Below, one piece after another: positions 47,587 through 56,553 of a DNA stretch of 64,000 bases. The notes below the pieces were generated by a model. That model saw nothing but the letters and a program-made list of their open reading frames with translations, was not told the DNA's origin and searched no databases. The stretch is from Dendrophyllia cribrosa (lineage: Eukaryota > Cnidaria > Anthozoa > Scleractinia > Dendrophylliidae), in assembly GCA_024195265.1 (NCBI GenBank), contig JAJLRJ010000004.1, positions 45,657,337 through 45,721,336 on the forward strand, read 5' to 3'. Within the stretch, counting starts at the first letter, position 1; each line of letters opens with the position of its first letter. The translations under genes and the position numbers were made by a program.

Positions 47587-50500
47587 TAGCGTACAGGTAG
47601 CTACGCCCCGCGGCAATGCTGTAACACAGTAACGAAAGTTTCCTCTTCCGCAGAAAATCAGTCAAAGGACCGACCGGGGAGGAGAAGGGTTTTGGGGTGA
47701 TATTGAAATACAATGTCCCGCACGCAACTTCCTAGACAAAGATCCTGCAGCTGTAAAAACCAAAATTGAAACATAAAATTCCTGCAGCAACACAGCTAAA
47801 GGAAACAATATCGGGCACAGACAAGCTCGCCCAGCCTCCCCCTTCCCTTAGAAATCTAATGGTTCACCCTCAAAAATTAAAATTCAAGATTAAAAGAATT
47901 TCATTGGCTGCTGACTTAAAATGTCTACATTTCAAACTACCGAATAGAGCGATTTTCAGTTGAGTGAAGTAAAACTAAAACCAACGTAATTACTCTCGCA
48001 ATAAAACCAGAAGCAGACAATCCAATGGTCCAATCAGAACTTGCAGACAATCCAATGGTCCAATCAGAACTTGCAGACAATCCAATGGTCCAATCAGAAC
48101 TTGCAGACAATCCAATGGTCCAATCAGAACTTGCAGACAATCCAATGGACCAATCAGAACTCGAAGCAAATAAACGTAGCCGGTGCCAAGCGCGGGAAAT
48201 AGCGTTCGAGCAAGTCACGATTGATTTGGGTTTTACTTCTGATTGGTTGATTTAAGTAGCGCGAGATTTTTTAGCCAATCACAAATCGTAGCAATGCAAA
48301 ACCAACTTAAGCAATAGGCCATTTGCACGATGGCGTCATTTGACTACAACTACCAGAATTCATTTCGTTTTTCCTTTCTTATTTAAATTTTGTAATCCCA
48401 GTGAGGTTTAAATAACAATAGCCCTAATTTGCACTACAAAACAAAAAAACTGAAGGATTCTGGTAGTTGTAGTCTTATGACGTCATCGTGCAAATGGCCT
48501 ATTGCTTAATTACTTTCGACACTCAATTGAAATCACTCTCTAAATGAGAATATGGCTCTACAAACCCCTTGATGCACTCCTGGCTCCAAGCTATCAGTTT
48601 CATGTCTCCATCATAATCCCAGGGGCTTTGCTGAATCGCCTCCATTACCTTGACATAGTACAACAGTAAATCAAACAGCTGGCGAAACTACAGTGCGGAT
48701 CCAGACGCAATCGTAAGGGGGTGGGGGAGTGAAGAAGGGAGGGGAGGTGTGGGGGGGGGGGGGGGGGGGGGGGTGAGGTGTTAGGCAGGGTGAATAGGCA
48801 AGAGAGGATTGAAAATATTACATCCGCCTAGATCCAACAATGAACCATATCGGCTTTGCAGCAAACTCTCGCATCGTAGAAGTACCCAGGTTTTGATAGG
48901 CATGTTGACCAAAATGTTGATTTTTATGATAAACATTCTCTTTTCGCACAATCCCAACTCTATCCATCCCTACCACAATGGGGGTGCGACTTCATTTTTT
49001 CGTACGAGGGTAAAAATTAGCAGCTCGAGTTTTGAGATCAGTGAGAGTTACAAAATGATTTTAAGCTATGGGTTGAAAGGCTTAAAAAGGAACGCTTTCT
49101 AAGTCTTGCTATACCTGAAAACGCTGAATAATACTCCAGAGCAAGCCAAGGATAGCTTTTTCATCACCAGCTGTGATCTCACTTGCGATTATGCCAGTTG
49201 TTTTAACCTAAAAGTAACAAACAGTCTATAGGTTGATGACACACATTTTTGAAAAACTTGCTCTTTGAAGTTGCGCTTCTAGTTAAATAACAAAAAAATA
49301 ATAAATAAATTCAATTTTGGTGATTTCCAGTTGGGTAAAGATTTCCCTTTCCTTTGGTCCCCAACCTAGCAAAAGTGTTGAAAATTTTCTCGATAAGATC
49401 TCGATCACTCGTGAAGGGAGTCAATCACAGTCTAGGACCAATGACAACTTGCGCAGTTTAATTCTGCCGCATTTATATATCAAACTCAAGAAACAGTTTG
49501 TCTGCGTTTCGTTAGAATTAAAACTCGAAAACGTTTTGAAAAAGTTAAAACAGCAATAAAAAACCTAAAACTTTTCCAGCAGGCATGTAATTTCACAGCA
49601 GTTTCTGTTATATGATTATAAGAACCACAATTGCTCAGTTTAACAACGTAAGCTGGAGAGGCACATCTTATCGATAGAAATTACATTCTTGAACCGGCTT
49701 TAGTTATAATGGAAGAGATGAAACATGTCTCCTTCCGTTTTCCATTGTCTGTATTTAGCATAGTATTCATATTTAGTGTAATATCGTATAACATATATAT
49801 TTTAAACGTTTTTATGTTAGCATTGCGCTTCAGTTTATGTTGTTATGGTATCATGTATCCCACCCCCTTTATAATTTTGAAATTGTAATGCGTTTTTAAC
49901 GTTTACAGTCAATATCTGTAAGACCCTGAAGAAGAAAAAAATATCAAGTATAATTTTCCTATCATAAAATCGGCCTGGTTTTTACCATATCGCTTTGATA
50001 ACAGACATCATGATATTATGTTGTTATGTGAAATGCGAGTTGAATAGTAAATAAGTCGATCTTCGTAGTTTTTTGGTAACTAACGCAGTTGTAATGAAAA
50101 CTAACTACTTCCTTTGTAACTGCTTAATGAATTATACATCTATCTATGTTTAAACTTGTTTTGCAATCAGCCACTTGACAGATAGAATGATAATGATCGT
50201 CTGCAGACTTTATGGGTCTATAATGCAAAAAGGGGGGAAAAGACATTCCTTGACGCGACTTCGATCGCATGGTCGTTAAGATTACTCGACATACGTGTGC
50301 CATGAATACACAATAACGTTTTCAGAAGTCAAGGAGTCGTCCTATTGCAAGATTTCAACTCTAACTCTAATTATTTTACTTACATTGTTCTTTAGCAGAT
50401 GACGCATGGCCTCCTGAACATTTCTTATCTTGTTGATCCGTTTGCTTGCTGGCTCAGATCTGGTCACTTGAATTCCAAGAAGCAATTCAACAAGAGTAAG

Positions 50501-53500
50501 TAATATTTGTCCATCTCTTAACTCGCTGATAACATCAGTGACTTCTACAGGAGGCTTTGCCTATGAAAACAAGAATATTAAAAAATCCAAGTAAACTACC
50601 GTAAATGGATAAATAAGCAATGTCACTATTTTTAGTGTTACTTTAAAAAAAGCCAAAATACTTATTTATACCAGTGGAAATCCAAGAATAATGGTCCAGT
50701 TTTGTTTAAAATTATTTTACTGGTACTCTTAGAGTAAAAATAAGTGTCTCGGGATGCAGATGGCCAGAATGGAAATTACGCCAATTTTTTTTTCAAGTTT
50801 ATTACCTTTTGTCTTGGAAAATTTGCAAAAACTCTGATTATGGGGTATTGTTTCTTCGACAATTTACTTGACATCTTCCTCTTAGTGTTCTATACGACAT
50901 TTGTGCATGACAAAGGTACTTAGTCTTAATTTGGGGCAGTTTTGACCCAAAATCCTCATGACACTGATATTATAGCTGGTTTAAAGTCATGAGTGAAAAG
51001 AGTAAGCTAGTCGGAGCATGCGCACTAACTAAGGCGTCTATGTTAACTTTTACATTATTTTTCATAAATCAAAATTTAAACTTTCTTTATCTACTTCTAT
51101 AGTGCAGTTGGGATTTTCTTGATTACTTTAGATGAATACTGATTAGTTATACATTGAAAACAAGGGAGTTTGTTTTGTAAAGAAACCGTGGTGTTGTGTC
51201 GGTTGGGGGAGTGAAAGATGAAAATTCGGTTCTATTAACTGAATTGAAAACGTAAATTGGCCACCGTAAAGAGCGCCAACCCTTCGTCAATTTCGTTATA
51301 CATTGGATTTTTAGAGGTTCTTTGGGAATTTGTAGTGACAGGACCTGTATTAACTAAACCAGCTGAGAATTCCTTATCTGCCTTATAATTACTTATTATC
51401 GCGTGACCTAATTTTCGATTTTCGCCGATTGAATAAAAAAACCTTGAAATTAAAGACCTGCGGAAAACAAATTGTCGGAATAGTTTCTAAAAGTATATAT
51501 ATATATATTTTAAATTAAAATATCCCAAAGGCATAACTGAAAGATTCCCTTTCTGTCGAATTATTTTCTCTTGTCATACGCGAGTATGCAAATGTCTGAT
51601 AACAACTGTTTAAAGAAATTAGATGGAAATAAGTACATCTGTATCAATCCTTACTTTTGCAAGCTGTAGGTTTATCCACCGGGTAAAAATCTTCTTATGC
51701 CTGTTAATGTGGTCGTGATCGGCTACAGAAAAACAAAACAAAATTAATATGTTAATATGTTAAATTAATTGCAAAGTCACGATTACTAACCAAAGTAATG
51801 AAACTAACTCCGAACAAGTTTAGGAACCATGTCAGAAAAAAATATTATAAACTCCTTCACGTTTTTGGTAAAAGAGGACAAAATTAAGGAAAGCTTGTAT
51901 GTAAAGTTCTGTTAAAAAAATAGTCTAAAAAGTTACCCACAAATTAACTACTATTAACCAAAAAGTTTTGGTTTTCTTGTTTTGCAAAAATGTGGCGTAA
52001 AATTAAGGCTGATAAGTTCAGAAAAAAAATCATTTGCTGCTGTGATTGATGTCATTGATGTACGAACGCTCTCGCATTATAAGACTGAGCACTACCGACC
52101 CGACGACTCGAAAGGGCTCGCTGCGGGGTTGTTTTCTTATTCACCTTTTGACAGAGACATCGTTGCAACCTTACACTTGAATCCGTGGTTTCTTTTTTGC
52201 CCTCCAATAAACACCAACTTCAAAGAGCTAACAGTGGTTAGTTGTTGTCAAACAGAATTCTGACAGTTTTCCTTGCTTTCACGTTACTACGGTGTACTTC
52301 ATTCCGCACCACCTTTATTGAACTTTTTTACTCCTCGTTCGTGAGCGCGAGAAAGCGTATCTCAATCTATCGCAGCGACAGTCACGAAAACAGAAATGCA
52401 AATTTTGACGCCATGATTGCGAAACAGAAAATACTTCTTGCTTGATTAGCTGAGGAGAACTTGTTCTATTCTTGGCTTTCACTTACGTCATATCAAAATT
52501 CAGAAGCATTAAAAAATAGATTTCGAATCCAAAATGTTTATGGAATTGTAGAGAGTTTAAAACTACACATCTTGGCCAAATTTTGAAGCGCAAAAGCATT
52601 TCGTTCAAGAGTTATAGGCGAACGAGTATTAGATATTTTTAGTAAGAAATGTATGGAGCGGCCATCTTTGTGCCCCACTCAGGGGCACAAAGATGGCGGC
52701 CAAAAATTCAGTCTTAATTACACCAAAAATCACATCCAAAAATATTGTATTTGCTATAAGCTCCATTAACTCGGCTTATAAGCACTTATAATGCAAACAA
52801 TAACTTTCAGCTGATTCAATTTTGCTCCAGTAGCCACGCACCTCTTCAGAACCTCTAATTTCATTGGACCTGGTTATCACGCACTTGTATTGTTTTTAGG
52901 ACTAGGGTCTATTGTTCTGTTGTTTGTTCTATTGTTTTCTCAGCCAATCTTGTGAGGCGTTCCGAGAGGTGCGTACCGCCTCCAATTTTGTTTATTTTCG
53001 CGGCTTATCTGAAATAGCGTGACGCATTGCGTGACACATTTAAAACCTTTGTAAATCGGAAGCAAAACATCGTTAAAACCTGAAACTTTTTGTGAAAGAT
53101 TATAACACTTGTATCCACATACCATGTTAGAAACAGCTTTGTAGGACGTATACTTTAGATTTTTTAATTTTTATGACGTCATGTGAAAACCAAGAATATC
53201 AAAATTGGCGGTCAGAACACGCGACATTATAATTATTTTAATTAATGATAATCAAAGTACAGCCGGAGACGAGAACCATAACAAATAGAACTCCTTTAAC
53301 TTAATCGGGTCCTATGAAACCGTGGGAGGTTATTTTACTCCGTTTAACTGACGTAACTCGTAGATACAAAAAGTAAGCATAAAAATCTATATTTACATGT
53401 TATAGTCCAATTCTGCTCTGTTACAAACGAAGACAGTGGAAAATGATCCCAAATGCCGTGAAACATACTTTTCGTGCCAACTTTCTCGAAAAATAATTAT

Positions 53501-54283
53501 TTATTCTGATTTACTGCGGCTAACTGCTTTACATTCAATAAAGCAGAAGTCGATGTAGATGCTCACTAAAGTGTTTAAACCAAAAACAAAACTAAGTCGG
53601 AAATTTTTCCTAATATTTTTCGCCTTTTGTTAATTTATTCCTCCAAGTTTCATTTCAGTTATCACAAACAATAGATGCTGCCAAAGTGAACAAAATATTT
53701 GTCTTAGACGGCTTTTTAGTTATACATACGACAAAACCGCGCGTCGAATGACAATATTGAAACGATCGCAACTCGGAAAGAGTGAGATCAAAACTGCTCA
53801 GACGTTGGAATTAGACCAAGTCCGATAATAGCTTATGCACTTTGGTAGTTTTACCAAATACGATGATAATTACTCCAGCTGAAACGCTTGGGTTTAGCTT
53901 GGATCAAACAACAATAAAATAATTAAAACACATGCTTCTCCGTTTGAAGCCAAATAAATTAAATTGGCGGAGATGTAGCATAAATTCCTATACATATAAC
54001 TTTTATTTGTCGCACGTGTCATATCCAATGCAATGACGAAACTTAAAAATAACATTTTTGAATTTGACAGAGGAGAAACTGACCCTTTTAAACACTTAAT
54101 TGTTTAAGCTCCGGGGCAGTAGTTTACAAAGATTCCCCGCACTGGGATCTTCATACTAATAAGCTAAGGTTGCGAAATCAACCATCCAAGCGGACAGCCC
54201 TCTTTGACGACTTTAGTGTAACTAACGTTCATCTCAAACTTGTATTTGTTCTTACCTTTCATGGAGACGTATTCCGTATTCAT
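29474..54283 (-). CDS. Double-CH, spectrin-repeat actin-binding protein (dystrophin/utrophin-like), 24 exons
   Basis: Reading the minus strand, 24 coding exons join with consistent phases to 3,309 nt, giving 1,102 residues from ATG (54283-54281) to TAG (29476-29474). Residues 15-122 are CH1 and 148-266 are CH2, together an actin-binding module. Residues 271-611 are a Ser/Thr- and charge-rich linker. Residues ~612-1080 are coiled spectrin-type repeats; the clearest (841-910, RWALVWTWAEEW...LLSWLSSKE) closely recalls dystrophin/utrophin repeats. CH2 ends DPEDV-L-TPDKNIIT, also dystrophin/plakin/nesprin-like. By family it links actin to other structures in the cytoplasm. It lacks any visible EF-hand, ZZ, WW, KASH or PH domain and is about a third of dystrophin's length, so I name only the superfamily. 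One intron is GC-AG. Introns are loaded with MITEs. Confidence 0.87.
31600..31830 (-). repeat. Dispersed ~100-bp repeat D, locus 3 (intronic)
   Basis: About two units on the minus strand: GTTCTAACTTTCGAGTCAGT, TAACCATTCACTGAAATGAA, AGCAGCACTTTTCTGTGGTG, then a second diverged unit GCTCTAACATTTGTGTCTGT. It lies in the intron between exons 22 and 21. Confidence 0.6.
33216..33257. repeat. Poly-G run (~40 bp)
   Basis: An uninterrupted G homopolymer in the intron between exons 19 and 18 of the spectrin-repeat gene. Length may be unreliable because such runs are hard to sequence. Confidence 0.9.
36171..44730 (-). CDS. Spectrin-repeat gene, exons 9-14: low-complexity linker
   Basis: Exons are 44533-44730, 40342-40443, 39333-39482, 37875-38198, 36576-36635 and 36171-36361; almost all are phase 0 at both ends. 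The protein is polar and probably disordered. Exon 9 repeats FKTITTRHE/FQTITTTHEE. Exon 10 is serine-rich (KPSGSSSRTSSGDSS). Exons 12 and 13 both end in a KDKEQT(H/P)- or QDKEQTP-type tail just before the donor. Exon 14 is acidic (SITEEDDYFASDG). These exons have no domain I recognise and are supported by splice signals and unbroken phase, so some could be alternatively used. Confidence 0.75.
36729..36870. mobile_element. MITE family H, intact copy
   Basis: Left GTGCCACGAAGCTATTGAGA and right (read inward) GGGCACAAAGCTCTCGGAAC are imperfect inverted ends. The body contains CTCTAATTTTATTGGCACTG, GTTGTTTGTTCTATTG and TCAGCCAATC. The same family is at 43452-44270 (split), 44268-44405 and 52825-52982. 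Confidence 0.65.
37097..37628. mobile_element. MITE with GGGAGCTTAAGCAAC ends, split
   Basis: Left GGGAGCTTAAGCAACCATGA and right CCGTCCTCGTTGCTTAA plus GCTCCC are inverted ends. The right end is broken by the 155-bp element 37464-37618. It lies in the intron between exons 13 and 12. Confidence 0.7.
37464..37618. mobile_element. TTAA-inserted MITE
   Basis: Inverted ends AGGCCCAGTATCACCCA/TGGGTGATACTGGGCCT are flanked by TTAA on both sides (37460-37463, 37619-37622). The left arm of the host MITE shows the uninterrupted GGGAGCTTAAGCAAC, so TTAA is a true target duplication. This fits piggyBac/Kolobok-type integration. Confidence 0.8.
38579..38687. repeat. Foldback palindrome, CCCAGGGGCA ends
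   Basis: CCCAGGGGCAGTTAGTCGAG and AGGGAGAGT at the left pair with ACTCTCCCT and CGACTAAGTGCCCCTGGG at the right across a ~40-bp T-rich loop. Intronic. Confidence 0.75.
39829..39990. mobile_element. MITE with GGGCCTGGTCGCACTACAG ends
   Basis: About 40-bp inverted ends (AAGGGCCTGGTCGCACTACA, GTCAAAAACAAAA). It is inserted within the palindromic element whose halves are ACAGGG (before 39829) and 39990-40130. Confidence 0.75.
39990..40130. repeat. Palindromic element with TTAGACTCGAC ends
   Basis: TTAGACTCGACCTGATGTAA and ATATTCACAAAT at the left pair with ATTTGTGAATATT and TACATCAAGTCGAGTCTAAC at the right. ACCCTGT at 40124-40130 pairs with ACAGGGT left of the inserted MITE, showing the original outer end. 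Confidence 0.65.
40693..41262 (+). mobile_element. PIF/Harbinger element with transposase N-terminus only
   Basis: Inverted ends AGGCTGGCACACACTAGGGG/AGGCCGGCACACACTAGGGG extend about 35 bp and are flanked by TTA (40690-40692, 41263-41265). An ATG at 40868 opens MADSMVRKKKLLLL then RKRWIRKWLKRREEKGAFYT. This matches the R-W-W(L/I)-R-E-GA-H pattern at the start of HARBI1-like transposases. The DDE core is deleted, leaving a 570-bp non-autonomous derivative. It lies in the intron between exons 10 and 9. Confidence 0.75.
41622..41873. mobile_element. MITE with TTTAAAAGGG ends
   Basis: Left TTTAAAAGGGCATTGTCACG and right GGTGTGTCCCTTTAA are short imperfect inverted ends. The interior is AT-rich. 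Intronic. Confidence 0.5.
43452..44270. mobile_element. MITE family H, copy split by a foldback
   Basis: 43452-43516 carries the left half (CTAATTTTATTGGACCTGGG). 44178-44270 carries the right half (TTTCAGGGCTAGGGTGCATT, TTGTTTGTTCTATTGTTTTC). The intact copy at 36729-36870 shows they were once contiguous. Confidence 0.75.
43517..44177. mobile_element. 661-bp foldback element
   Basis: Arms of about 290 bp, beginning ACGCTTGGAAATTTTTGATC and ending with the complement, are nearly identical inverted copies. They carry TGACGTCACAAAGTTGGCGC and ATAACTGGAATATCTTGA. GCTC flanks both sides (43513-43516, 44178-44181). The transcript of the host intron would form a very long hairpin here. Confidence 0.85.
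44268..44405. mobile_element. MITE family H, third copy
   Basis: GCACCTCTTTAGAACCACTT, TTCATTGGAACTGAGTGTAA, TTGTTTGTTCTATTGTTTTC and TCAGCCAATCCTGCGAGGCG are in family order. The central segment is shortened. It directly follows the split copy. Confidence 0.65.
45566..48678 (-). CDS. Spectrin-repeat gene, exons 5-8: inter-CH linker and CH2 domain
   Basis: Exons are 48566-48678, 47028-47111, 46255-46370 and 45566-45696. The linker (LFDLLLYYVKVMEAIQQ) leads to CH2: KLIAWSQECIKG, LNLTSSWNDGVAFNILLHSF, LSHAFNLATATYDVPSLFDP, and PDKNIITLFLSYLYQRM. SSWNDG and DPEDV are hallmark CH2 motifs. The exon 5 donor (GGGTTTGT) is weak and is fixed mainly by phase. The exon 8 donor is GC (AAAG/GCAAGT). Confidence 0.87.
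45830..46000 (-). mobile_element. Penelope-like 3' tail remnant
   Basis: On the minus strand TTCGCTCTGACGAAAGGTCT followed by AGCGCTGGGAACGTCAGT matches the tail motif seen at 6045-6095. No coding part is recognisable. Confidence 0.4.
47550..47587. repeat. (ATT)n microsatellite
   Basis: About twelve trinucleotide units in an intron of the spectrin-repeat gene. Confidence 0.85.
48013..48160. repeat. 30-bp tandem repeat rich in CCAAT, ~5 units
   Basis: The unit GCAGACAATCCAATGGTCCA then ATCAGAACTT is repeated with almost no change. Each unit holds two CCAAT pentamers, so about ten are clustered. The other two family A copies contain a single counterpart. Confidence 0.95.
48308..48513. mobile_element. 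Palindromic MITE nested in family A copy 3
   Basis: Ends TTAAGCAATAGGCCATTTGC/GCAAATGGCCTATTGCTTAA pair for about 50 bp (on through ACGATG-CGTCAT and GACTACAACTACCAGAAT). The TTAA at each end may be a target duplication. Absent from the other family A copies. Confidence 0.75.
48716..48800. repeat. G-rich tract
   Basis: Runs of GGGG culminate in a ~22-bp poly-G (near 48751-48772). The tract starts about 40 bp outside the exon 5 acceptor. It has quadruplex-forming potential on the plus strand. Confidence 0.7.
49115..51722 (-). CDS. Spectrin-repeat gene, exons 2-4: CH1 domain
   Basis: Exon 2 is 51655-51722, exon 3 is 50384-50560 and exon 4 is 49115-49207. They encode the first calponin-homology domain: helix A KKIFTRWINLQLAK, then VTDVISELRDGQILLTLVEL, KRINKIRNVQEAMRHLLKNN, and the diagnostic end AILGLLWSIIQRFQ. 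The RDG and LGLLW motifs are those of actin-binding type 1 CH domains. All donors are GTAAG or GTATA and all acceptors follow pyrimidine tracts. Confidence 0.9.
52484..53160. repeat. Dispersed repeat R, copy 2
   Basis: It matches 15453-15656 plus 16696-17035. The central CTCAGGGGC is present once, an empty site for the 1,039-bp element. It carries its own insertion at 52825-52982. Beyond it, TTCTTGGCTTTCAC (52470s) and GTGAAAACCAAGAA (53180s) are inverted, suggesting true outer ends at about 52465 and 53205. It lies in the intron between exons 2 and 1. Confidence 0.8.
52825..52982. mobile_element. MITE family H inserted in repeat R
   Basis: CAATTTTG is duplicated on each side (52817-52824, 52983-52990). 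Copy 1 of repeat R reads CAATTTTG once at the same point. Inverted ends contain CACGCACCTCTTCAGAACC-/ACGCACCTCTCGGAACGCC. An 8-bp duplication is hAT-like. Confidence 0.85.
53206..54255. other. Intron 1 of the spectrin-repeat gene, no recognised element
   Basis: AT-rich sequence between repeat R copy 2 and exon 1. Nothing is supported here. Confidence 0.4.
54256..54283 (-). CDS. Spectrin-repeat gene, exon 1 (start codon)
   Basis: ATGAATACGG starts a nine-codon exon (MNTEYVSMK) ending in AAAG/GTAAGA, phase 1. Joining to exon 2 makes Ala and runs straight into the CH1 leader (ADHDHINRHKKIFTRW). The start is chosen because the phase fits and the next exon lacks a Met. An upstream purine-rich stretch is presumed 5'UTR. 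Confidence 0.7.
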
Positions 54284-54532
54284 GGCTTTTTTTCTTTTTA
54301 TCCTGCCGTGCTGCCGAGCGTCAGAAAAATTTCTTCATACGAGTTTAATGTCTGCTTAGTGGTCGGGATCCGTATAACAGAGTGGCTATATCTGTCGGAG
54401 AGTGAGGTGGTTTTCAAATCTCGTTTTGCGAACGATGCATGTCTACATTTCCCTTCCCTTGCGACGAAATGTTTGATCGCCGAAGACTTCCGAACACTGT
54501 AAATCTTCCGCCTTTCAAGCGTCTGCCACAGC

Positions 54533-54690
54533 TTTGACTTGATCACTTAGGAGAATTTAGGTTGAATCTCTTTGGAAGAAATTAGAAAGCTTGTCAACTT
54601 TTGTCTTGTAATTCTTTGCCGTGATGACCCACATGTCACGCAACACGCGACAATTATCAATAGTCAGTTTACCGAGGGCTCACTAGACCA
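54533..54690 (+). repeat. Direct duplication upstream of the gene start, copy 1
   Basis: GGAGAATTTAGGTTG-ATCT, GTCTTGTAAT, GCCGTGAT and ACAATTATCAATAGTCAGTT followed by TACCGAGGGCTCACT match 55280-55425 in the same order. Confidence 0.75.
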
Positions 54691-55279
54691 GCGTCCCTTT
54701 TTGTCTCAACTTATGAACATTTCCCTTCAACGAAACGTTTTATCACCGCAGAGCTCTCAAGTTGATTTGCTGGGAAAGAGTGAGTTTTTCGACGGCGTAG
54801 CCGTCGATTATGACGCCACAGGCGTTACTTCCCTAGGGGGGTCTGCGGGCATGCCCCGCAGAAAATTTTGAAAAATTTAAGTAGCTAAGACGCGTTTTCC
54901 TTTATTCTGAGCGGAAATGTGACCCTTTAAAAGTGACTATTTAGATCCCAGATTTTTCTTTTAATTGGACTTATATCAACTCTTTCCTAACATTAAACCC
55001 ACTGACCGGTGTAACGCTGGCTCTGCACGAGAATTTTACACTGTTGGAAAAAGTTCGCAGCGAGTACAATGGAAACATGGACTAATTATATAAAAAAATA
55101 TAGTTAATTTACGCAGGTACTTACTTAAAGTAGCAATTTTCTACATGAAAATCAACTGTTTTGATCAGAAACCTTAAATGCGTGGGAAATATTAGTTTTA
55201 GCGTGAGAGCGTGAGATTGGATTCATTTGCGTGAGTCTCACGCTCAATGCGTGACACTTGAGAGCTCTGTCACCGACAG

Positions 55280-55425
55280 CTTGGACTCGATGACTCAGGA
55301 GAATTTAGGTTGCATCTGTTTGGCAGAAAGTCGGTCAACGTTTTTCTTGTAATATTAAGCCGTGATAGCATGTCACATAACACAAACAATTATCAATGGT
55401 CAGTTTACCGAGGGCTCACTTGATT
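55280..55425 (+). repeat. Direct duplication upstream of the gene start, copy 2
   Basis: Second copy of 54533-54690, about 740 bp further out. Between them is a GACGGCGTAGCCGTC palindrome (54793-54807) and a GCGTGAG-rich patch near 55200-55250. Confidence 0.75.
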
Positions 55426-56553
55426 AATGTACGTTTTCTCCAAAGTACCATATTTGGTATAACGGTGACCGATAAATTATTATTTTTTTTTCATTTTATT
55501 GTATTCCTGCAATGTCAGACTATAGGTTTGTTTTCAAGGCGGGTTTTTAGATCTTTCAAACTCACGAATGGCCAGCATAATCATGTAAATGACACAACGC
55601 CAATGCGTGCAAATTGACTATCACACAAGTGTGCACTTGTAGACAACGAGAACAAAGCAGGTAGCTCAAGACAGCTTAGCTTGCAAGCATTTAAAAAAAT
55701 GTATGGCCCGAATACATGGGAAGAATTTTTTTCCGTAGACTTTTCAAAAAAAAAAAAGTTATTAAACATTGCTTTTACGTCAACTTAATTCACTCAACTA
55801 AGCCAAATTCAGATATTATCTGACATTTTTATTTTAAGCCTATTTTAAGCCAAATTGAGATCCTATTTGACATTTTTATTTTATCTTCCTGTCTTTTACA
55901 ATTCATGCGCCGATGCATGCTCATCGCTATTCCTTGAAATTTCAAAGTAGTGATGGAAAGTTTCCATAGCAACATAACATGAAATTGGCCACCTTTTCGT
56001 GCAGTTCTATAATTAAAACTACAATTAACATTTGAGAATTTGTTCAGGCATATTTTTGTCTCCCTCGTAAAGTTGCACTAAATATTCACCACTGTTGTAT
56101 CAACTAAAAATTATTCGGCAATTAACCGAAGTTGTGACGTGTGTTTTTGAATTTCAAGCACATTCAGTTGCCAAACAGTTTGCAGTGTTCACTTCGCTGG
56201 GTTTTACATGAAGTTGTCATACAAGCATCACGTGAACAGTTTAGAGAATTAACACTTTTCTTTTTTTCTTCTCGTCATAGAAACAAGCCAAGGAATGTTT
56301 GAAGGAAGTCCTTTATTATTATATATTATTTAACTATATTTGAAGTTTCTCATGATCAGGTAGGCGCCTCGCATAGGGATTCCTGTCCCGTGAGCGCCTT
56401 TTGTCCCTTTGGCACATCTTATTTTGTAAGCCTGGTCCAATAAGGTTGTAAAAAAAAATCAGTCGGTATTTCTGGGCTATGCCGCCTTCCAGAACTTTTG
56501 ATGTCAATCGATATTTTAAGATACAGACGATGTTAATTTTCTTCTGAGCAGAA
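55426..56553. other. No recognised feature
   Basis: AT-rich sequence. A short direct repeat, AAGCC-AATT-AGAT--TAT-TGACATTTTTATTTTA, occurs at about 55800-55835 and 55848-55882. Confidence 0.4.

Larger units (their letters stand above)
47946..48540 (+). mobile_element. MITE family A, copy 3 (expanded and interrupted)
   Basis: It has the same ends (TTTTCAGTTGAGTG..., CACTCAATTGAAAT) and body as 23966-24250. It is enlarged by an internal 30-bp amplification (48013-48160) and by a nested palindrome (48308-48513). It lies in the intron between exons 6 and 5. Confidence 0.75.

Noticed and set aside
48025..48255. ORF with repeated MVQSELADNP
   Set aside because: It is only the translation of the 30-bp CCAAT repeat in a MITE; the antisense repeat ORF is equally artificial.
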